From Mesorhizobium qingshengii (GTDB lineage Bacteria > Pseudomonadota > Alphaproteobacteria > Rhizobiales > Rhizobiaceae), in contig NZ_JAPFQA010000008.1 of NCBI RefSeq assembly GCF_027563465.1, positions 124,001-188,000 of the forward strand: a DNA stretch of 64,000 nt. Direction: 5' to 3'. Shown piece after piece: positions 1 through 8,205 of this stretch. The notes beneath the pieces are model-generated. The model saw nothing but the letters and a program-made list of their open reading frames with translations, did no database searches and was not told where the DNA came from. Made by a program: the position numbers and the translations under genes. The first letter of the stretch is position 1. Each line of letters opens with the position of its first letter.

Positions 1-330
1 GCCAAGACCATCGTAGACGATCTCAACCTCTTCGGGCGAAACTACCTTGAGCACCACAAGCCGGTCGCAGGAAGCGTAAAGCGAGACTCTTTTCGCAGCC
101 GTGCCTACCATCTTTATTTGTACGTCGCCGCCGTTGCCGTCATGGGCGTCGTGGCCGGGGTGGGAATTGGGATACAGGGTGAGGCCAAGCGCGGCCGCAG
201 CGACAACCTCGCCAATTGCGCCTAGCAGATGCCCGTCAGGCGTGAACCGGCGGCCGGGATAAGCTGACTCAAGCTCGGCGACCGCCCGATAGATCGCCGC
301 GACCTGATCCGGTAGCCTGATGCGTTCCAT
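1..330 (-). CDS. DUF6998 domain protein, 3' end cut by the window edge
   Basis: The 110 residues visible here, starting at ATG 330, run off the left edge without a stop. The sequence has the layout I associate with DUF6998 proteins of islands and prophages: RRFTPDGHLLGAIGEV, then HDAHDGNGGDVQIK, then LVVLKV and EEVEIVYDG near the end. The spacing of a Glu (IGE), an Asp (HDA) and a Gln-x-Lys (QIK) after it is reminiscent of a PD-(D/E)XK nuclease fold. That fold is my inference from motif spacing. The gene is the leftmost cargo gene seen of the tRNA-Val island. Function is unknown. Confidence 0.6.
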   Translation of the reverse strand, partial: MERIRLPDQVAAIYRAVAELESAYPGRRFTPDGHLLGAIGEVVAAAALGLTLYPNSHPGHDAHDGNGGDVQIKMVGTAAKRVSLYASCDRLVVLKVVSPEEVEIVYDGLG

Positions 331-366
331 AATGCGAATGCCCCGTCCCATCCAAAAATCGCCCGC

Positions 367-834
367 CTATACTATTGACGAAATCGCTCCGCATGCAAAC
401 CTGATGCCGCCCACCAACGCGAAAAACAGCGCTGTTGAGCATAGGATGGCCACAGGCTTCGAACGGACGAAATTTTCAGAAGGCGTTCGAGAAGGAAGCG
501 TTCCGAGCGTGTACATAGCCAGACCCATCCCGACAATGGAGAATATGGCAGCCAATTCGAAGTGCCGGGACGCCGGAGGCAATACACCCTTGTTGATTGC
601 GACAAAGGCGCCTACGCCGGCAACGATGATCGAGCTACCAGTGATCACACCGTTAAGCTGAGCGAGTATGACTTCTGCGCCGAGCTGTCGTTCGTCAAGG
701 CAATCAGAAGCGGTGCTGCCCATATTTTGCCATGCGGCGAGAAGGCTTCTCAGCCAGATGATGAGCGCTATCGCCTCAAGCACCGGCCAGCACCGTATTA
801 CATCGAGCAGAGACGTCAGGAATGACGTCATCAC
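367..834 (-). CDS. Small four-helix membrane protein of unknown function
   Basis: The 155-residue product has four hydrophobic segments at about residues 8-32, 60-80, 92-111 and 127-150, with a short charged loop (DERQLGAE) between the first two, so it should sit in the inner membrane. Its start overlaps the end of the upstream secreted-protein gene by 4 bases (ATGA), which argues for co-translation with it. I recognise no family. As the pair is the distal cargo of the island, a defence or fitness role is possible but not shown. Confidence 0.6.
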   Translation of the reverse strand: MMTSFLTSLLDVIRCWPVLEAIALIIWLRSLLAAWQNMGSTASDCLDERQLGAEVILAQLNGVITGSSIIVAGVGAFVAINKGVLPPASRHFELAAIFSIVGMGLAMYTLGTLPSRTPSENFVRSKPVAILCSTALFFALVGGIRFACGAISSIV

Positions 835-1376
835 CGAGCCCCGGGCAATTGCCGTGGGTCGAAAACTTGCTTGAAGTAGTCGTCTTCCTTTTGGGGCAAG
901 AACCCACCTTCGGCAGCGAACTGATCCTTGCCGTACTTTTCGATAACCGAGGGCATACCAAAGCCGGCCGGGCCGATGGCCTTGCGTAAAGCGTCGCGAA
1001 CCTTCTCGTCATAGAACGCGACGATCTGCGCGGGCCAATACTGCTCGACGAACGGCGGCTTATTTGGCGGCCAGATGCATTGCATCGAGAGGGCCGCAAG
1101 AAAGTCGTCATCAGACGGGGCTTTGCGCTTGTTGCGACTGGCCACCTCATTAGCCAAGACGGCAGTAGACGCCAGAAATCCCACGTACTTTGTGATGTCA
1201 CCCGCGCTGGCCTTCTGCCAATCTACGCCGAGCCTGCGAGCAACAGGAAACTCCGTTGCAAGCTGCTGTAGCCGTTCTGGTATAATAACGGGACCGTTCT
1301 CCACTTGCGTGTCCTGTGCCGAGACGTTGGTTCCAACGATTGCTGCGAATGAAATAACAAGAAGAAACAGGCGCAT
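831..1376 (-). CDS. Secreted hypothetical protein
   Basis: The 181-residue protein starts with a clear Sec signal peptide (MRLFLLVISFAAIVGTNVSA, cleavage likely after VSA-Q), so the mature protein is probably periplasmic. The body is soluble and charged, with no motif I can name. The stop overlaps the start of the four-helix membrane protein by 4 bases, so both are likely one transcript and may work together at the membrane. A 203-base stretch upstream (1377-1579) has no gene I can support. Confidence 0.6.
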   Translation of the reverse strand: MRLFLLVISFAAIVGTNVSAQDTQVENGPVIIPERLQQLATEFPVARRLGVDWQKASAGDITKYVGFLASTAVLANEVASRNKRKAPSDDDFLAALSMQCIWPPNKPPFVEQYWPAQIVAFYDEKVRDALRKAIGPAGFGMPSVIEKYGKDQFAAEGGFLPQKEDDYFKQVFDPRQLPGAR

Positions 1377-1579
1377 TCGTTACCCCCCCGAATAGACGAC
1401 AAATAGAGAGAAGCAGAATGCACATCGAAAGTCCATTCGGGAGCAACATCGGGCCCTCAGCGCGTTAGGGGGGGCAGGGTCGGGCGGGACTCGGTCCGCC
1501 GGGCTATCGGTCCGGGTCGACGCCGTGGGCCATCCTAAAGCCTAGCCAGTTAAGGTTGCCGCCTGCGCCGCACGGTCCA

Positions 1580-1933
1580 TCAGCCCCGCATGATCGAGCG
1601 CAGGATGGCCTGCATATGCTCTTCCAGATCAAGCTCGCCACGAGCCTCGACGGCAAGCAGATATTTCGACTTGGCCCGGCGCTCATCTCGGTTGACTGCT
1701 GGAAAGGAGCAGACGGCCAGCAGTGCCTCTTGCTCGACCTTGTCGGCCCGGCCGCAGGCGTCGCTGCGGCTCCCCAGCCGATGAACAACACGATGGAACT
1801 CGGCATAGGCCGCCTCATGTGCAGCGATCAGTGCCTGCAGCTTCGGCGAGGTCCTTACGTCAGCGGACACGGGATCGACAGCAGCCGCCGCGCCGGTCAG
1901 CGCGAGAAGAGTACGGCGGGTGATCGCGGGCAT
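1580..1933 (-). CDS. Small hypothetical protein with twin-arginine-type leader
   Basis: The 117 residues begin MPAITRRTLLALTGAAAAV, a short twin-arginine-like leader followed by a hydrophobic stretch, then a soluble helical region rich in Ala, Glu and Arg. Short proteins of this design, often annotated only as hypothetical, are common in rhizobial islands. A start at 1933 with GGAGGAC 5-11 bases upstream on the minus strand is good. The stretch 1934-2173 on the right contains no gene I can support. Confidence 0.5.
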   Translation of the reverse strand: MPAITRRTLLALTGAAAAVDPVSADVRTSPKLQALIAAHEAAYAEFHRVVHRLGSRSDACGRADKVEQEALLAVCSFPAVNRDERRAKSKYLLAVEARGELDLEEHMQAILRSIMRG

Positions 1934-2173
1934 GGATGATGTCCTCCTAGCTGCCGATCATGCCGACCATAGCATCACCGTGCCAGGGCGCAGAGATGGT
2001 CAGATGCTGTCTGCTGACAATGCGGTCAGTTGGCCATTGGAACCGAGAATGTGTGGTCGGGCACATAAACGCCCTGAGCCATCAAATTGGGGGTCTAGAG
2101 ATGGCGAGTTCAGGGAAATTGGTCCAGAGCTTGCCGATGAGCCCGAGGCAGTTGCTCCGTTGGCACCCGTTGA

Positions 2174-2599
2174 TCAGGACCCCTCCCGCAAATACCGCTC
2201 CAACTCGGTCGCGAGGACTAAGGTGCGCCCACCTGCCTTGCTCCGTTGCAATTTCCCCTCCTTAAACAAGCTGTAAAATTTCGTCCTTGAAAGACCCGTG
2301 GTCTCGCTCGCCTCTCGCAGCGTGTAAGCAAGTTTTTTATTTGGGCGAACGTTGTCAGCCTCAGGAGGATTCGCTTTGTTCTGCAGTAATTCCAGAATGT
2401 TGGCTACGTCATCTTCGATGCGCCTCAATCGACGATCAAAATCGTCCACCAACGCAGCTACTTCCTTGAAAGCGTCGTTCATCAGGTCAGCCTCGGGCCC
2501 CACCGAGATGTCGATAACATATTGAAGTGCCGACTCGCCAATAGGGTGGTCCGAGGTTGGAGGTGGACGCGGCTGTTTCGGCTTTGCGCGCCGGAACAT
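2174..2599 (-). CDS. Helix-turn-helix (excisionase/MerR-type) DNA-binding protein
   Basis: The C-terminal third reads YTLREASETTGLSRTKFY followed by SLFKEGKLQ and a wing-like RTLVLATELERYL, the pattern of the excisionase/MerR winged-helix family used by recombination directionality factors and island regulators. The middle part (VDDFDRRLRRIEDDVANILE) is a likely coiled coil. I place the start at ATG 2599. An upstream in-frame ATG at 2668, two bases after the recombinase stop, would add a Pro/Gly-rich stretch encoded by an extreme G/C hairpin and looks less like protein. It sits directly downstream of the serine recombinase and may control it. Confidence 0.6.
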   Translation of the reverse strand: MFRRAKPKQPRPPPTSDHPIGESALQYVIDISVGPEADLMNDAFKEVAALVDDFDRRLRRIEDDVANILELLQNKANPPEADNVRPNKKLAYTLREASETTGLSRTKFYSLFKEGKLQRSKAGGRTLVLATELERYLREGS

Positions 2600-2613
2600 G
2601 GGGCCCCCACAGA

Positions 2614-2658
2614 GCCCCCCCGCCCCGCCAACGGCAAACCCGGCGGGGGGGGGCGGGC
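2614..2658. repeat. G/C-homopolymer hairpin with a G9 tract
   Basis: A run of C residues (2614-2629) can pair with a nine-G tract and flanks (2642-2658) to give an imperfect, almost pure G-C stem with a 12-base loop. It lies between the stop of the serine recombinase and the likely start of the helix-turn-helix gene. It could act as a terminator or attenuator. If the longer start of the next gene is used, the G9 tract would be inside the reading frame. Confidence 0.5.
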
Positions 2659-2670
2659 ACCCCCGCATGG

Positions 2671-3438
2671 CTACCAGCGGGAGCCGAGTGGGGTCCGCGA
2701 TCCAGACGTAGCGCCTTCTGCCACTTCATCTTGGGGCTCAACAGCGGCTGGCTCGCGCTGACTGGACCTCAAGCGAGCATCACGATTGACGATGTCCGTC
2801 ACCTGCACGGCTGTCCACGTTCCGCCTCGTGCCGTGGCGATGCCGCGAGCATTCAGCGCCGCAGCGGTCTGGCGCAGCGAGGCTCCTGTCGCGCGGATAT
2901 CACGGATGATCGGAATGACATTCTCGGCAAAGGCGTCCGCTTGCTGCATGCGAACGGCGAGTGATTTCTTCTGCGCCATTGGGAGGTTCGGGCCACCTAA
3001 CTTCACGCCACGCGCCTTTGCTGCCGCCAGGGCCTCCTTGGTGCGCTGGCTGATCAGCTCACGCTCCTGCTGGGCGACCGCTGCATAGATGTTCAACATG
3101 AAGCTGTCGACCTTGGGGCCAAGCTCTGCAACGATGAACGGAACCCGCTTGGCCATCAGGCCACTGATGAAATGGACATCGCGGCTGAGCCTGTCCAATT
3201 TGGCGACAACCACCGGGGCATCGGCTTTGCGAGCGGTGGCAAGCGCCGCCTTGAGCTGCGGTCGCCTGTCGAGGGCGTCGGAGCCCTTGCCGGTTTCGAC
3301 CTCGACGAACTCGCCGACGACCTCAAACCCCTCGGCCTCGACGAAGCGGGCGATTGACTGGCGCTGGGCATCAAGGCCGAGGCCGCTCTTGCCCTGACGG
3401 TCGGTCGAGACGCGAAGATAAGTGATTGCGGGCTTCAT
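2671..3438 (-). CDS. Serine recombinase (resolvase family)
   Basis: The 255-residue protein opens with the resolvase/invertase catalytic region: TYLRVSTDRQGKSGLGLDAQ holds the nucleophilic Ser, then VVVAKLDRLSRDVHF gives the conserved LDRLSR. A helical C-terminal DNA-binding part follows, with INARG-like LNARGIATARGGTWT typical of recombinases that use a short helix-turn-helix. It would cut and rejoin DNA through a phosphoserine link, resolving or inverting segments. Length fits a small resolvase. It is followed by an excisionase-like gene. An inverted repeat lies just upstream of its start. Confidence 0.85.
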   Translation of the reverse strand: MKPAITYLRVSTDRQGKSGLGLDAQRQSIARFVEAEGFEVVGEFVEVETGKGSDALDRRPQLKAALATARKADAPVVVAKLDRLSRDVHFISGLMAKRVPFIVAELGPKVDSFMLNIYAAVAQQERELISQRTKEALAAAKARGVKLGGPNLPMAQKKSLAVRMQQADAFAENVIPIIRDIRATGASLRQTAAALNARGIATARGGTWTAVQVTDIVNRDARLRSSQREPAAVEPQDEVAEGATSGSRTPLGSRW

Positions 3439-3477
3439 CGGCGACTTCCTTGTTGATGTAAGGAATGTATACGCTCG

Positions 3478-3498
3478 TTTGTAGTTTTTACAAAACTA
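3478..3498. promoter_or_regulatory. Overlapping inverted repeats upstream of the serine recombinase
   Basis: TTTGTA-gtttt-TACAAA (3478-3494) overlaps TAGTTTT-TAC-AAAACTA (3482-3498). Both are perfect inverted repeats, in an AT-rich patch unlike the surroundings, 40-60 bases upstream of the recombinase start at 3438. This could be an operator for the excisionase-like protein or part of the recombinase's own site. Confidence 0.45.
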
Positions 3499-3614
3499 TT
3501 TGGGCTGGCAGCAGCAAGGACTTGGCTGACCAAACGCGCCCCATCCCGACCAAACCCGTGGACCGCTTGGTGACGGCAATGATGAAGCCGACGCAGACTG
3601 TGACACTGCTCTGC

Positions 3615-4487
3615 CTACGGATCAGGCCAGTCCCGCGTCATCATAAGTAGGGAGAGTGTCTTCTGGTAGCTGAGGTCGCGGGTGACCTCGCCTGTATACC
3701 CGGCTTCCCGAAATTCGGCTTCCCGCTCAATAGCTTCGAAATCTACGAGCCTTGGATCGAAGCTAATAGACGTGAACAAGGAATTGGGATCAATCCTAAG
3801 ACGGCGGAGCGTCGGCGATGGCTTGTCCTGGCGCCATGACCGCCCAATCAGAAGGAGACGTACCTCCTGCTCATGCCCGAAATAGTCTCGCTTCCATAAA
3901 AGTGAGTTCGCGCGACCCTGCACGGTACAGAAGAACCTAGGACCTTGCTCGCCGTTGCATGCGTTCACAATGCGTTGCGAGATTTCTTGGTCCTCCAGAT
4001 ATTCGACCCGGCCAACCACTATGTGGCCGTCCGCGCCGTCAGCATGCCATCCTTCTCCAGCAGCCAACAAACGCCGCACCGTGGTTGTCACGGTCACACC
4101 TTCGTCCAACCGATCCGTGTTGCGCCGGCTTTGTGGGTCCAACCTCACACGGGAGTATGCCCTGAGCAAGGTGTCGGAGCCGGGGTTAAGCGACCAGCAT
4201 TGTGCCCATGCCGGAGCCAGATAGTCCGCCAGTTGTCGCTGGCCCTTGTTTTGGACGAGATTGGTTCCGTCCAGCATGCAAAGCACGGTCGGGTCTTCTC
4301 GCGGATCGTCCCATAGCTGTGGTGCGACCAGCGCCATTTCGTTCGACCTCATGGCATCGAGCAGCCGAGCGAGGGGAAATATCCGCCGGACAGGCAGATC
4401 AAGATCAGGGATGCGCGCGGCAAATTGAGACGGATCGTCGTTGATCTGAACGAGGTTCATCACATTCCAGCTGCCTGTCGATGCCAT
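3615..4487 (-). CDS. DUF2971 domain protein
   Basis: The 290-residue protein has the DUF2971 layout: an N-terminal region leading to WDDPREDPTVLCML, then the family signature AQCWSLNPGSDTLLRAYSR (Cys-Trp-Ser, later an aromatic residue), and a C-terminal half with WKRDYFGHEQEVRLLL. No catalytic function is established for the family. Members are frequent in islands and prophages of many bacteria. It is transcribed with the element but separated from its neighbours by more than 150 bases, so it is probably autonomous cargo. Confidence 0.7.
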   Translation of the reverse strand: MASTGSWNVMNLVQINDDPSQFAARIPDLDLPVRRIFPLARLLDAMRSNEMALVAPQLWDDPREDPTVLCMLDGTNLVQNKGQRQLADYLAPAWAQCWSLNPGSDTLLRAYSRVRLDPQSRRNTDRLDEGVTVTTTVRRLLAAGEGWHADGADGHIVVGRVEYLEDQEISQRIVNACNGEQGPRFFCTVQGRANSLLWKRDYFGHEQEVRLLLIGRSWRQDKPSPTLRRLRIDPNSLFTSISFDPRLVDFEAIEREAEFREAGYTGEVTRDLSYQKTLSLLMMTRDWPDP

Positions 4488-4656
4488 CTCATAAATTTAG
4501 TTCGATGGATTGTTTTCGCCCCTGGTCCGGCGGCTTCCTAGTGCCTACGGAAACGAGCGGAAACGGCATTCCTCGCGTATTGCCTTTGGCTGGCTGGGAA
4601 ACGATATGCCTCGCCCTCGCTCCTTTGTGGAAGCCTGCGAGGCTTTTGTAAACGTA

Positions 4657-5112
4657 CTACTGCAGCGTCCCGCCGCCGTCGCGCTTCGGCGCGAACTTTG
4701 CCTGCCATTCCTCAAGGCTCAGCTGACCATCGTAGCCCGGCTCCCGCATCGGCTTACGCTGGGTCGTGGCGACTTCGGCTTTGTCAATGATCAGCCCGAG
4801 CAGCTTCGCTTTGCCCATGACAGCCGTAACGCCAGCGGCAGGGTTCTTCGTTGCCAGCGCGAGCTTGAACATGAGGTTAAGCTCATCAACCAAGTCGTCG
4901 ACCGTGATTTCTGACCGCCTTGCGGCGTCGGCTCGCAACTCAGCGATGCGGGCGGCCACCTTAGGCAATCTGACCATCTTCGAGGCCTCAACTTCAGCCG
5001 CATTGCCGCGCGCTGTGTAGCCGGCCTTGATATAGGCCCGAGACTGGGGGAGGCCTTCGACGAGGCCGTGGCAAAACTGCTCCTGCCGTGTGTTCAATTT
5101 GGTGTGTGGCAT
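4657..5112 (-). CDS. Small-terminase-subunit-like protein (Terminase_2 type)
   Basis: Starting at ATG 5112 the product is 151 residues. Its N-terminal half, LNTRQEQFCHGLVEG then SRAYIKAGYTARGNAAEVEASKMVR and LPKVAARIAELR, matches the helix-turn-helix region of phage small terminase subunits (TP-x-Q-xx-F ... A-x-x-AGY ... KV-x-x-RI). These proteins recognise packaging sites on phage DNA. No large terminase subunit or other head gene is visible. In phage satellites a lone TerS redirects packaging of a helper phage, and in other islands such proteins are DNA-binding relics. The longer reading frame to 5331 would run through the iteron cluster and is rejected. Confidence 0.65.
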   Translation of the reverse strand: MPHTKLNTRQEQFCHGLVEGLPQSRAYIKAGYTARGNAAEVEASKMVRLPKVAARIAELRADAARRSEITVDDLVDELNLMFKLALATKNPAAGVTAVMGKAKLLGLIIDKAEVATTQRKPMREPGYDGQLSLEEWQAKFAPKRDGGGTLQ

Positions 5113-5174
5113 GGCGGTTGAAAGTACCACATTGACCAAGTTGGCGCCACATCGACTACGGCCAGTGGGCCTCG

Positions 5175-5317
5175 TTGCGCAATTGCGCCGTCGGTGCGCC
5201 ATCGGGGAAAGACAATTGCGCGCATCAATGCGCAATTGATTTTCCTTAGGGCACCTTCGATGATTGCGCACCCTGTTTTGCGCAATTGGTGCGCAATCGA
5301 AGTTTGCCCATTGCGCG
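5175..5317. repeat. TTGCGCA iteron cluster, putative replication origin or operator
   Basis: Within about 145 bases there are at least six copies of (A)TTGCGCA. They include the perfect palindrome GCGCAATTGCGC (5177-5188), the inverted pair CAATTGCGC / GCGCAATTG (5213-5221 and 5230-5238), the 11-base inverted pair GATTGCGCACC / GGTGCGCAATC (5262-5272 and 5288-5298) and ATTGCGCG (5310-5317). The cluster fills the gap between the small-terminase-like gene and the helicase gene. Iterons next to primase and helicase genes suggest an origin of replication. An autoregulatory operator is the alternative. Confidence 0.6.
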
Positions 5318-5332
5318 AGGCCTGAGCCCACT

Positions 5333-6592
5333 TCATGTGCCGACCTTTCCGGGTCGTTTCATGTCATCCACGTGGAGACCTTCCTGGTCCTTTCGAGTCC
5401 CCGGACTACGGTATGTTTCCTTGAAGAGCAGGCCACTCTTGACCCATGTGGCGACCATGTCGCGGCATTGCTTTTCCGTCTTCTTCGCTGCGTGCTTCTG
5501 GACCACCTTCCAAGCGGCCCGGCTCGTGGCAGAGCTGGCGGCGGAGTAGAGCTCGCCGTCCCCCGTGCCGGCGTCGATGTCAGTGAGTATCCGGTTTACG
5601 AGTTCGTCGGTAAGTCCTTCCCACGTGCCGGGCGCGGCCCACGGTTCGACAGTCTGCACATTGTCGCCGCCAGGATAAAGATCGTTGCCGTTGCCAAGCG
5701 CGACGTTGACCAGCCTGAACCACTTCGCTGCGGCCGCAGGCGGTGCGATGTTCACCTTGCCGGCATCCACCCGAACATAGAGCCGCCGGTCAGCAGGGGG
5801 CACCCCGAATGTCGCGGCCTCGTCGTCGCTCATTGTCGTCAGAGTATAGACAAGACGTGCGCCGTCCTTGATCGCGCTGGCGCCGCGACCGCGATCTGCA
5901 TTGCCGGGATTGGCGCTGCCCTTTGCGGTATGGTGCGGCACATCAAGGGCAATATTCATTTCGATGGCAAGGTTGGCAAGAAACTCGATCACTTGGTCCA
6001 TCAGGCTGTTGTCGTTTTCGCTCAGGCCGTGTGTCTTAACGAAGGGGTCTAGGCAGACAAAGTCGACCTTGCGGCGTTGGACCGTTTGTTTCAGTGCGGC
6101 GGCCAGCCCGGCGGTTGTAACCCGTCCTTTGTCGCCGGGGGTCATCAGCTTGCCCGCCTTGCCGCCGGGCGCGGCGAGGAAAAGCCAGCCCTTGACCTCT
6201 GCCTCGGAAACGTCGTGGTGGAGCATCGCTGCCTTGACCCGGCGGCGCAGTTCGTCCTTGTCGTCTTCGAGCGAGACCAAGAGAACGCGGCAGCGCTGAA
6301 ACACATACTCGCCTGTAAGATTGCGTCCTGTGGCCAACGCGAGCGCCTGTGCAACGCGCAACGCGGTCTTGCCCGTTCCGCCGTCGGCAATCAGGGAACT
6401 TACGAAGCGGCGGCAGAAGACATTGCCGAGCAGCCATTGGCGGGGCGGAACTGGGTTAGTATCATCGCCCGCGTCCCATTCGCCGAGTATGGTCTCGCGA
6501 CCTCTGCCGCCCGTCTGACGCGTCCCATCAATTCTCTCCCGCAGGTTCGCCTCGCCATTTTCGCGCAGGATGTCGTTGGCATCACGAGCCAT
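5333..6592 (-). CDS. RecA-like hexameric replicative helicase (RepA/AAA_25 type)
   Basis: With the start at ATG 6592 (MARDANDILRE) the protein has 419 residues. It carries a Walker A motif IADGGTGKTALRV, a Walker B-like FVCLDPFVKTHG, and the DVPHHTAKGS and RGASAIKDGARLVYTL segments typical of RepA-type DNA helicases of plasmids, phages and satellites. The C-terminal part (DELVNRILTDIDAG onward) looks like a winged-helix tail. Its start overlaps the stop of the primase gene by ATGA, and the iteron cluster lies right after its stop. It probably unwinds the element's origin. Confidence 0.8.
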   Translation of the reverse strand: MARDANDILRENGEANLRERIDGTRQTGGRGRETILGEWDAGDDTNPVPPRQWLLGNVFCRRFVSSLIADGGTGKTALRVAQALALATGRNLTGEYVFQRCRVLLVSLEDDKDELRRRVKAAMLHHDVSEAEVKGWLFLAAPGGKAGKLMTPGDKGRVTTAGLAAALKQTVQRRKVDFVCLDPFVKTHGLSENDNSLMDQVIEFLANLAIEMNIALDVPHHTAKGSANPGNADRGRGASAIKDGARLVYTLTTMSDDEAATFGVPPADRRLYVRVDAGKVNIAPPAAAAKWFRLVNVALGNGNDLYPGGDNVQTVEPWAAPGTWEGLTDELVNRILTDIDAGTGDGELYSAASSATSRAAWKVVQKHAAKKTEKQCRDMVATWVKSGLLFKETYRSPGTRKDQEGLHVDDMKRPGKVGT

Positions 6593-7476
6593 CACGGAGC
6601 CTCCGTTCCGGGGACGCTCAATTCGGCATGGATGCCGCGTTGAACTAGCCGTTCGACCAAGGCCGGCGCATGGCACCGACCGGCGGCATCGTCATCCGCC
6701 AGCACGGTAACGCAATCGGTATGGCCGGGCACCTGATCCGCCAACGCCGGCAGCCGCGACGCCGATCCAGCCGCCCATGCGCCAAGCCCGGTCGCCTGAT
6801 GTGCCGAAAGCGCATCCTCGATCCCCTCGGTAAGGATCAGCCCGAGCAAGTCGTTCGGTGGCGCCAAGATGAGTGGTGCACCCTTCGAGCGCCCGATCAT
6901 GATTTTTGCCGGCTCTTCCGCCTTGCCGCTGCCGTCTGGACGGAGCCGCGTTAGATGCACGCCGGCTAGCCCTTTCTCGGCGAGATAGAGCCGACCCGGT
7001 TCGGGTTCTTCGGCCATCCCGAAAGCGGCGATCAGGGCTGGCGGATAGTGGCCGCGAGCCGGAAGGAACCCGAGTGTCGGCGGCAGCGGACAAGATATCG
7101 CACGGACCTTGCGCAGATAGTGTTCGGCTGGCGTACCTCCGATTGCCTGTCGCACGGACCATAGCCACAAGGCTTTCTGGTGCTGCTTGATCGCCGTTTC
7201 CGCGTCGTGAACCGCGAATGCTTTACGGGCGCGAAGCATCGCTGCCCGTGTGGCTGCATCGATTTCAACCCTCTGGTGTTGGCGGACGTAGCCATGTTCG
7301 CCACAGCGGGCGCAATAGTACGAAATGAAACCCGGCTCAGACCAAAGCCGAAGGACCGGACGGCTCCTGTTGCGCGGTTCACGGCAATGTGGGCCGCAGA
7401 GCGGGCAGGCCACATCGGCGACGTTACGGTCGTGCATCAACCCGCGCAATTCGGCATAGCCGGGCAGGCCGCTCAT
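6592..7476 (-). CDS. Toprim/zinc-ribbon primase (DUF7146-type)
   Basis: The start at ATG 7476 is supported by a GGAGGG 7 bases upstream and gives 294 residues. An N-terminal zinc ribbon is visible as CPLCGPHC and YYCARCGEHGY. The C-terminal half is a Toprim domain with the catalytic Glu in LILTEGIEDALSA and the Asp-x-Asp in VTVLADDDAAGR. Such proteins synthesise RNA primers for replication of mobile elements. It overlaps the preceding small gene and the following helicase gene by 4 bases each, so primase and helicase are translated together. Confidence 0.8.
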   Translation of the reverse strand: MSGLPGYAELRGLMHDRNVADVACPLCGPHCREPRNRSRPVLRLWSEPGFISYYCARCGEHGYVRQHQRVEIDAATRAAMLRARKAFAVHDAETAIKQHQKALWLWSVRQAIGGTPAEHYLRKVRAISCPLPPTLGFLPARGHYPPALIAAFGMAEEPEPGRLYLAEKGLAGVHLTRLRPDGSGKAEEPAKIMIGRSKGAPLILAPPNDLLGLILTEGIEDALSAHQATGLGAWAAGSASRLPALADQVPGHTDCVTVLADDDAAGRCHAPALVERLVQRGIHAELSVPGTEAP

Positions 7477-7772
7477 CGCACCCTCCATTGCGGCACGGCG
7501 AAACCGGACGGCAAGGCAACAAGGCGATGGTCGCGCCGCCAAGCGCGGACTGCAGCAGCTTCGATAGGACGCCCATCGCGCGCCACAGGCGTGAGCGATG
7601 TCGCTGGGTTCACCGGCGCCAGACCAAGCGCGGCACGGCGAACATTCAGTGCGAAAAAGCTCGCCGCTGTTGATCGATGAATGACGTGGTGGGGCTCGCC
7701 ATCATCAGGACCAAGGAGAGGTTGGTCGTCTGGTGCGCGCATGGTTCGCGTCCCTCTTGCATAGGGGGGCAA
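7473..7772 (-). CDS. Small hypothetical protein, first gene of the replication operon
   Basis: This 99-residue frame ends in ATGA shared with the primase start at 7476, so it is most likely translated and coupled to it. The sequence (for example STAASFFALNVRRAALGL and RDGRPIEAAAVRAWRRDHRLVAL) suggests a small basic helical protein, perhaps DNA-binding. No family is recognised. The exact start is uncertain: ATG 7772 or the internal ATG at 7742. Confidence 0.5.
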   Translation of the reverse strand: MPPYARGTRTMRAPDDQPLLGPDDGEPHHVIHRSTAASFFALNVRRAALGLAPVNPATSLTPVARDGRPIEAAAVRAWRRDHRLVALPSGFAVPQWRVR

Positions 7773-7865
7773 TTGACCTGCGCTTCAAACGGAGAGTAGT
7801 TTCGGGCCGTCCTACTGGCTTCAAACCAACCTTCGCCCGCCGAGCAGAGGTTTGCCCGGCGGGTT

Positions 7866-8090
7866 TTAGGCTGCGCGGGTTGGCAGTTCGGCGGTCGAGG
7901 CCATAGGGGCTGTCAGACGGTTCGTGATCCATTCGTCGAGCAGCTCGGGCTCGTAGTAGACGTTGTTACCCAGCTTGCGGAACTGCGGGCCGCCGCCCTT
8001 GACGCGCAAATTGCGCAGCGTCACCGGCGAGCGGGTCACCCCCTTTTCGCGTAGGTACTGAGACGCCTGCTTTGGGTTCAGCAGTGTCAT
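7866..8090 (-). CDS. AlpA-like helix-turn-helix regulator / excisionase
   Basis: The 74-residue protein begins LLNPKQASQYLREKGV, the strand-helix start of the excisionase/AlpA winged helix, followed by SPVTLRNLRVKGGGPQFRKLG and VYYEPELLDEWI, the typical recognition helix, wing and final helix. AlpA proteins activate excision of islands and, in Gram-negative phage satellites, transcription of the whole element. It lies between the integrase gene pair and the replication operon, the usual place for such a switch. Confidence 0.75.
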   Translation of the reverse strand: MTLLNPKQASQYLREKGVTRSPVTLRNLRVKGGGPQFRKLGNNVYYEPELLDEWITNRLTAPMASTAELPTRAA

Positions 8091-8205
8091 GGCTCACTCC
8101 CGTATTAACTGGAGCCCCTCGTGGGGAGGGCGCTTCGGTTGCGACAAATGATCGGGAGTGATGTTGAAATGACTTCAGGGTACGCCGCACGTGGGTAAGC
8201 GAAAT

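Noticed and set aside
5113..5331. N-terminal extension of the small-terminase-like protein
   Set aside because: The extension would be coded by the iteron cluster and has no similarity to the family. The start MPHTKLNTRQ at 5112 fits the family start.
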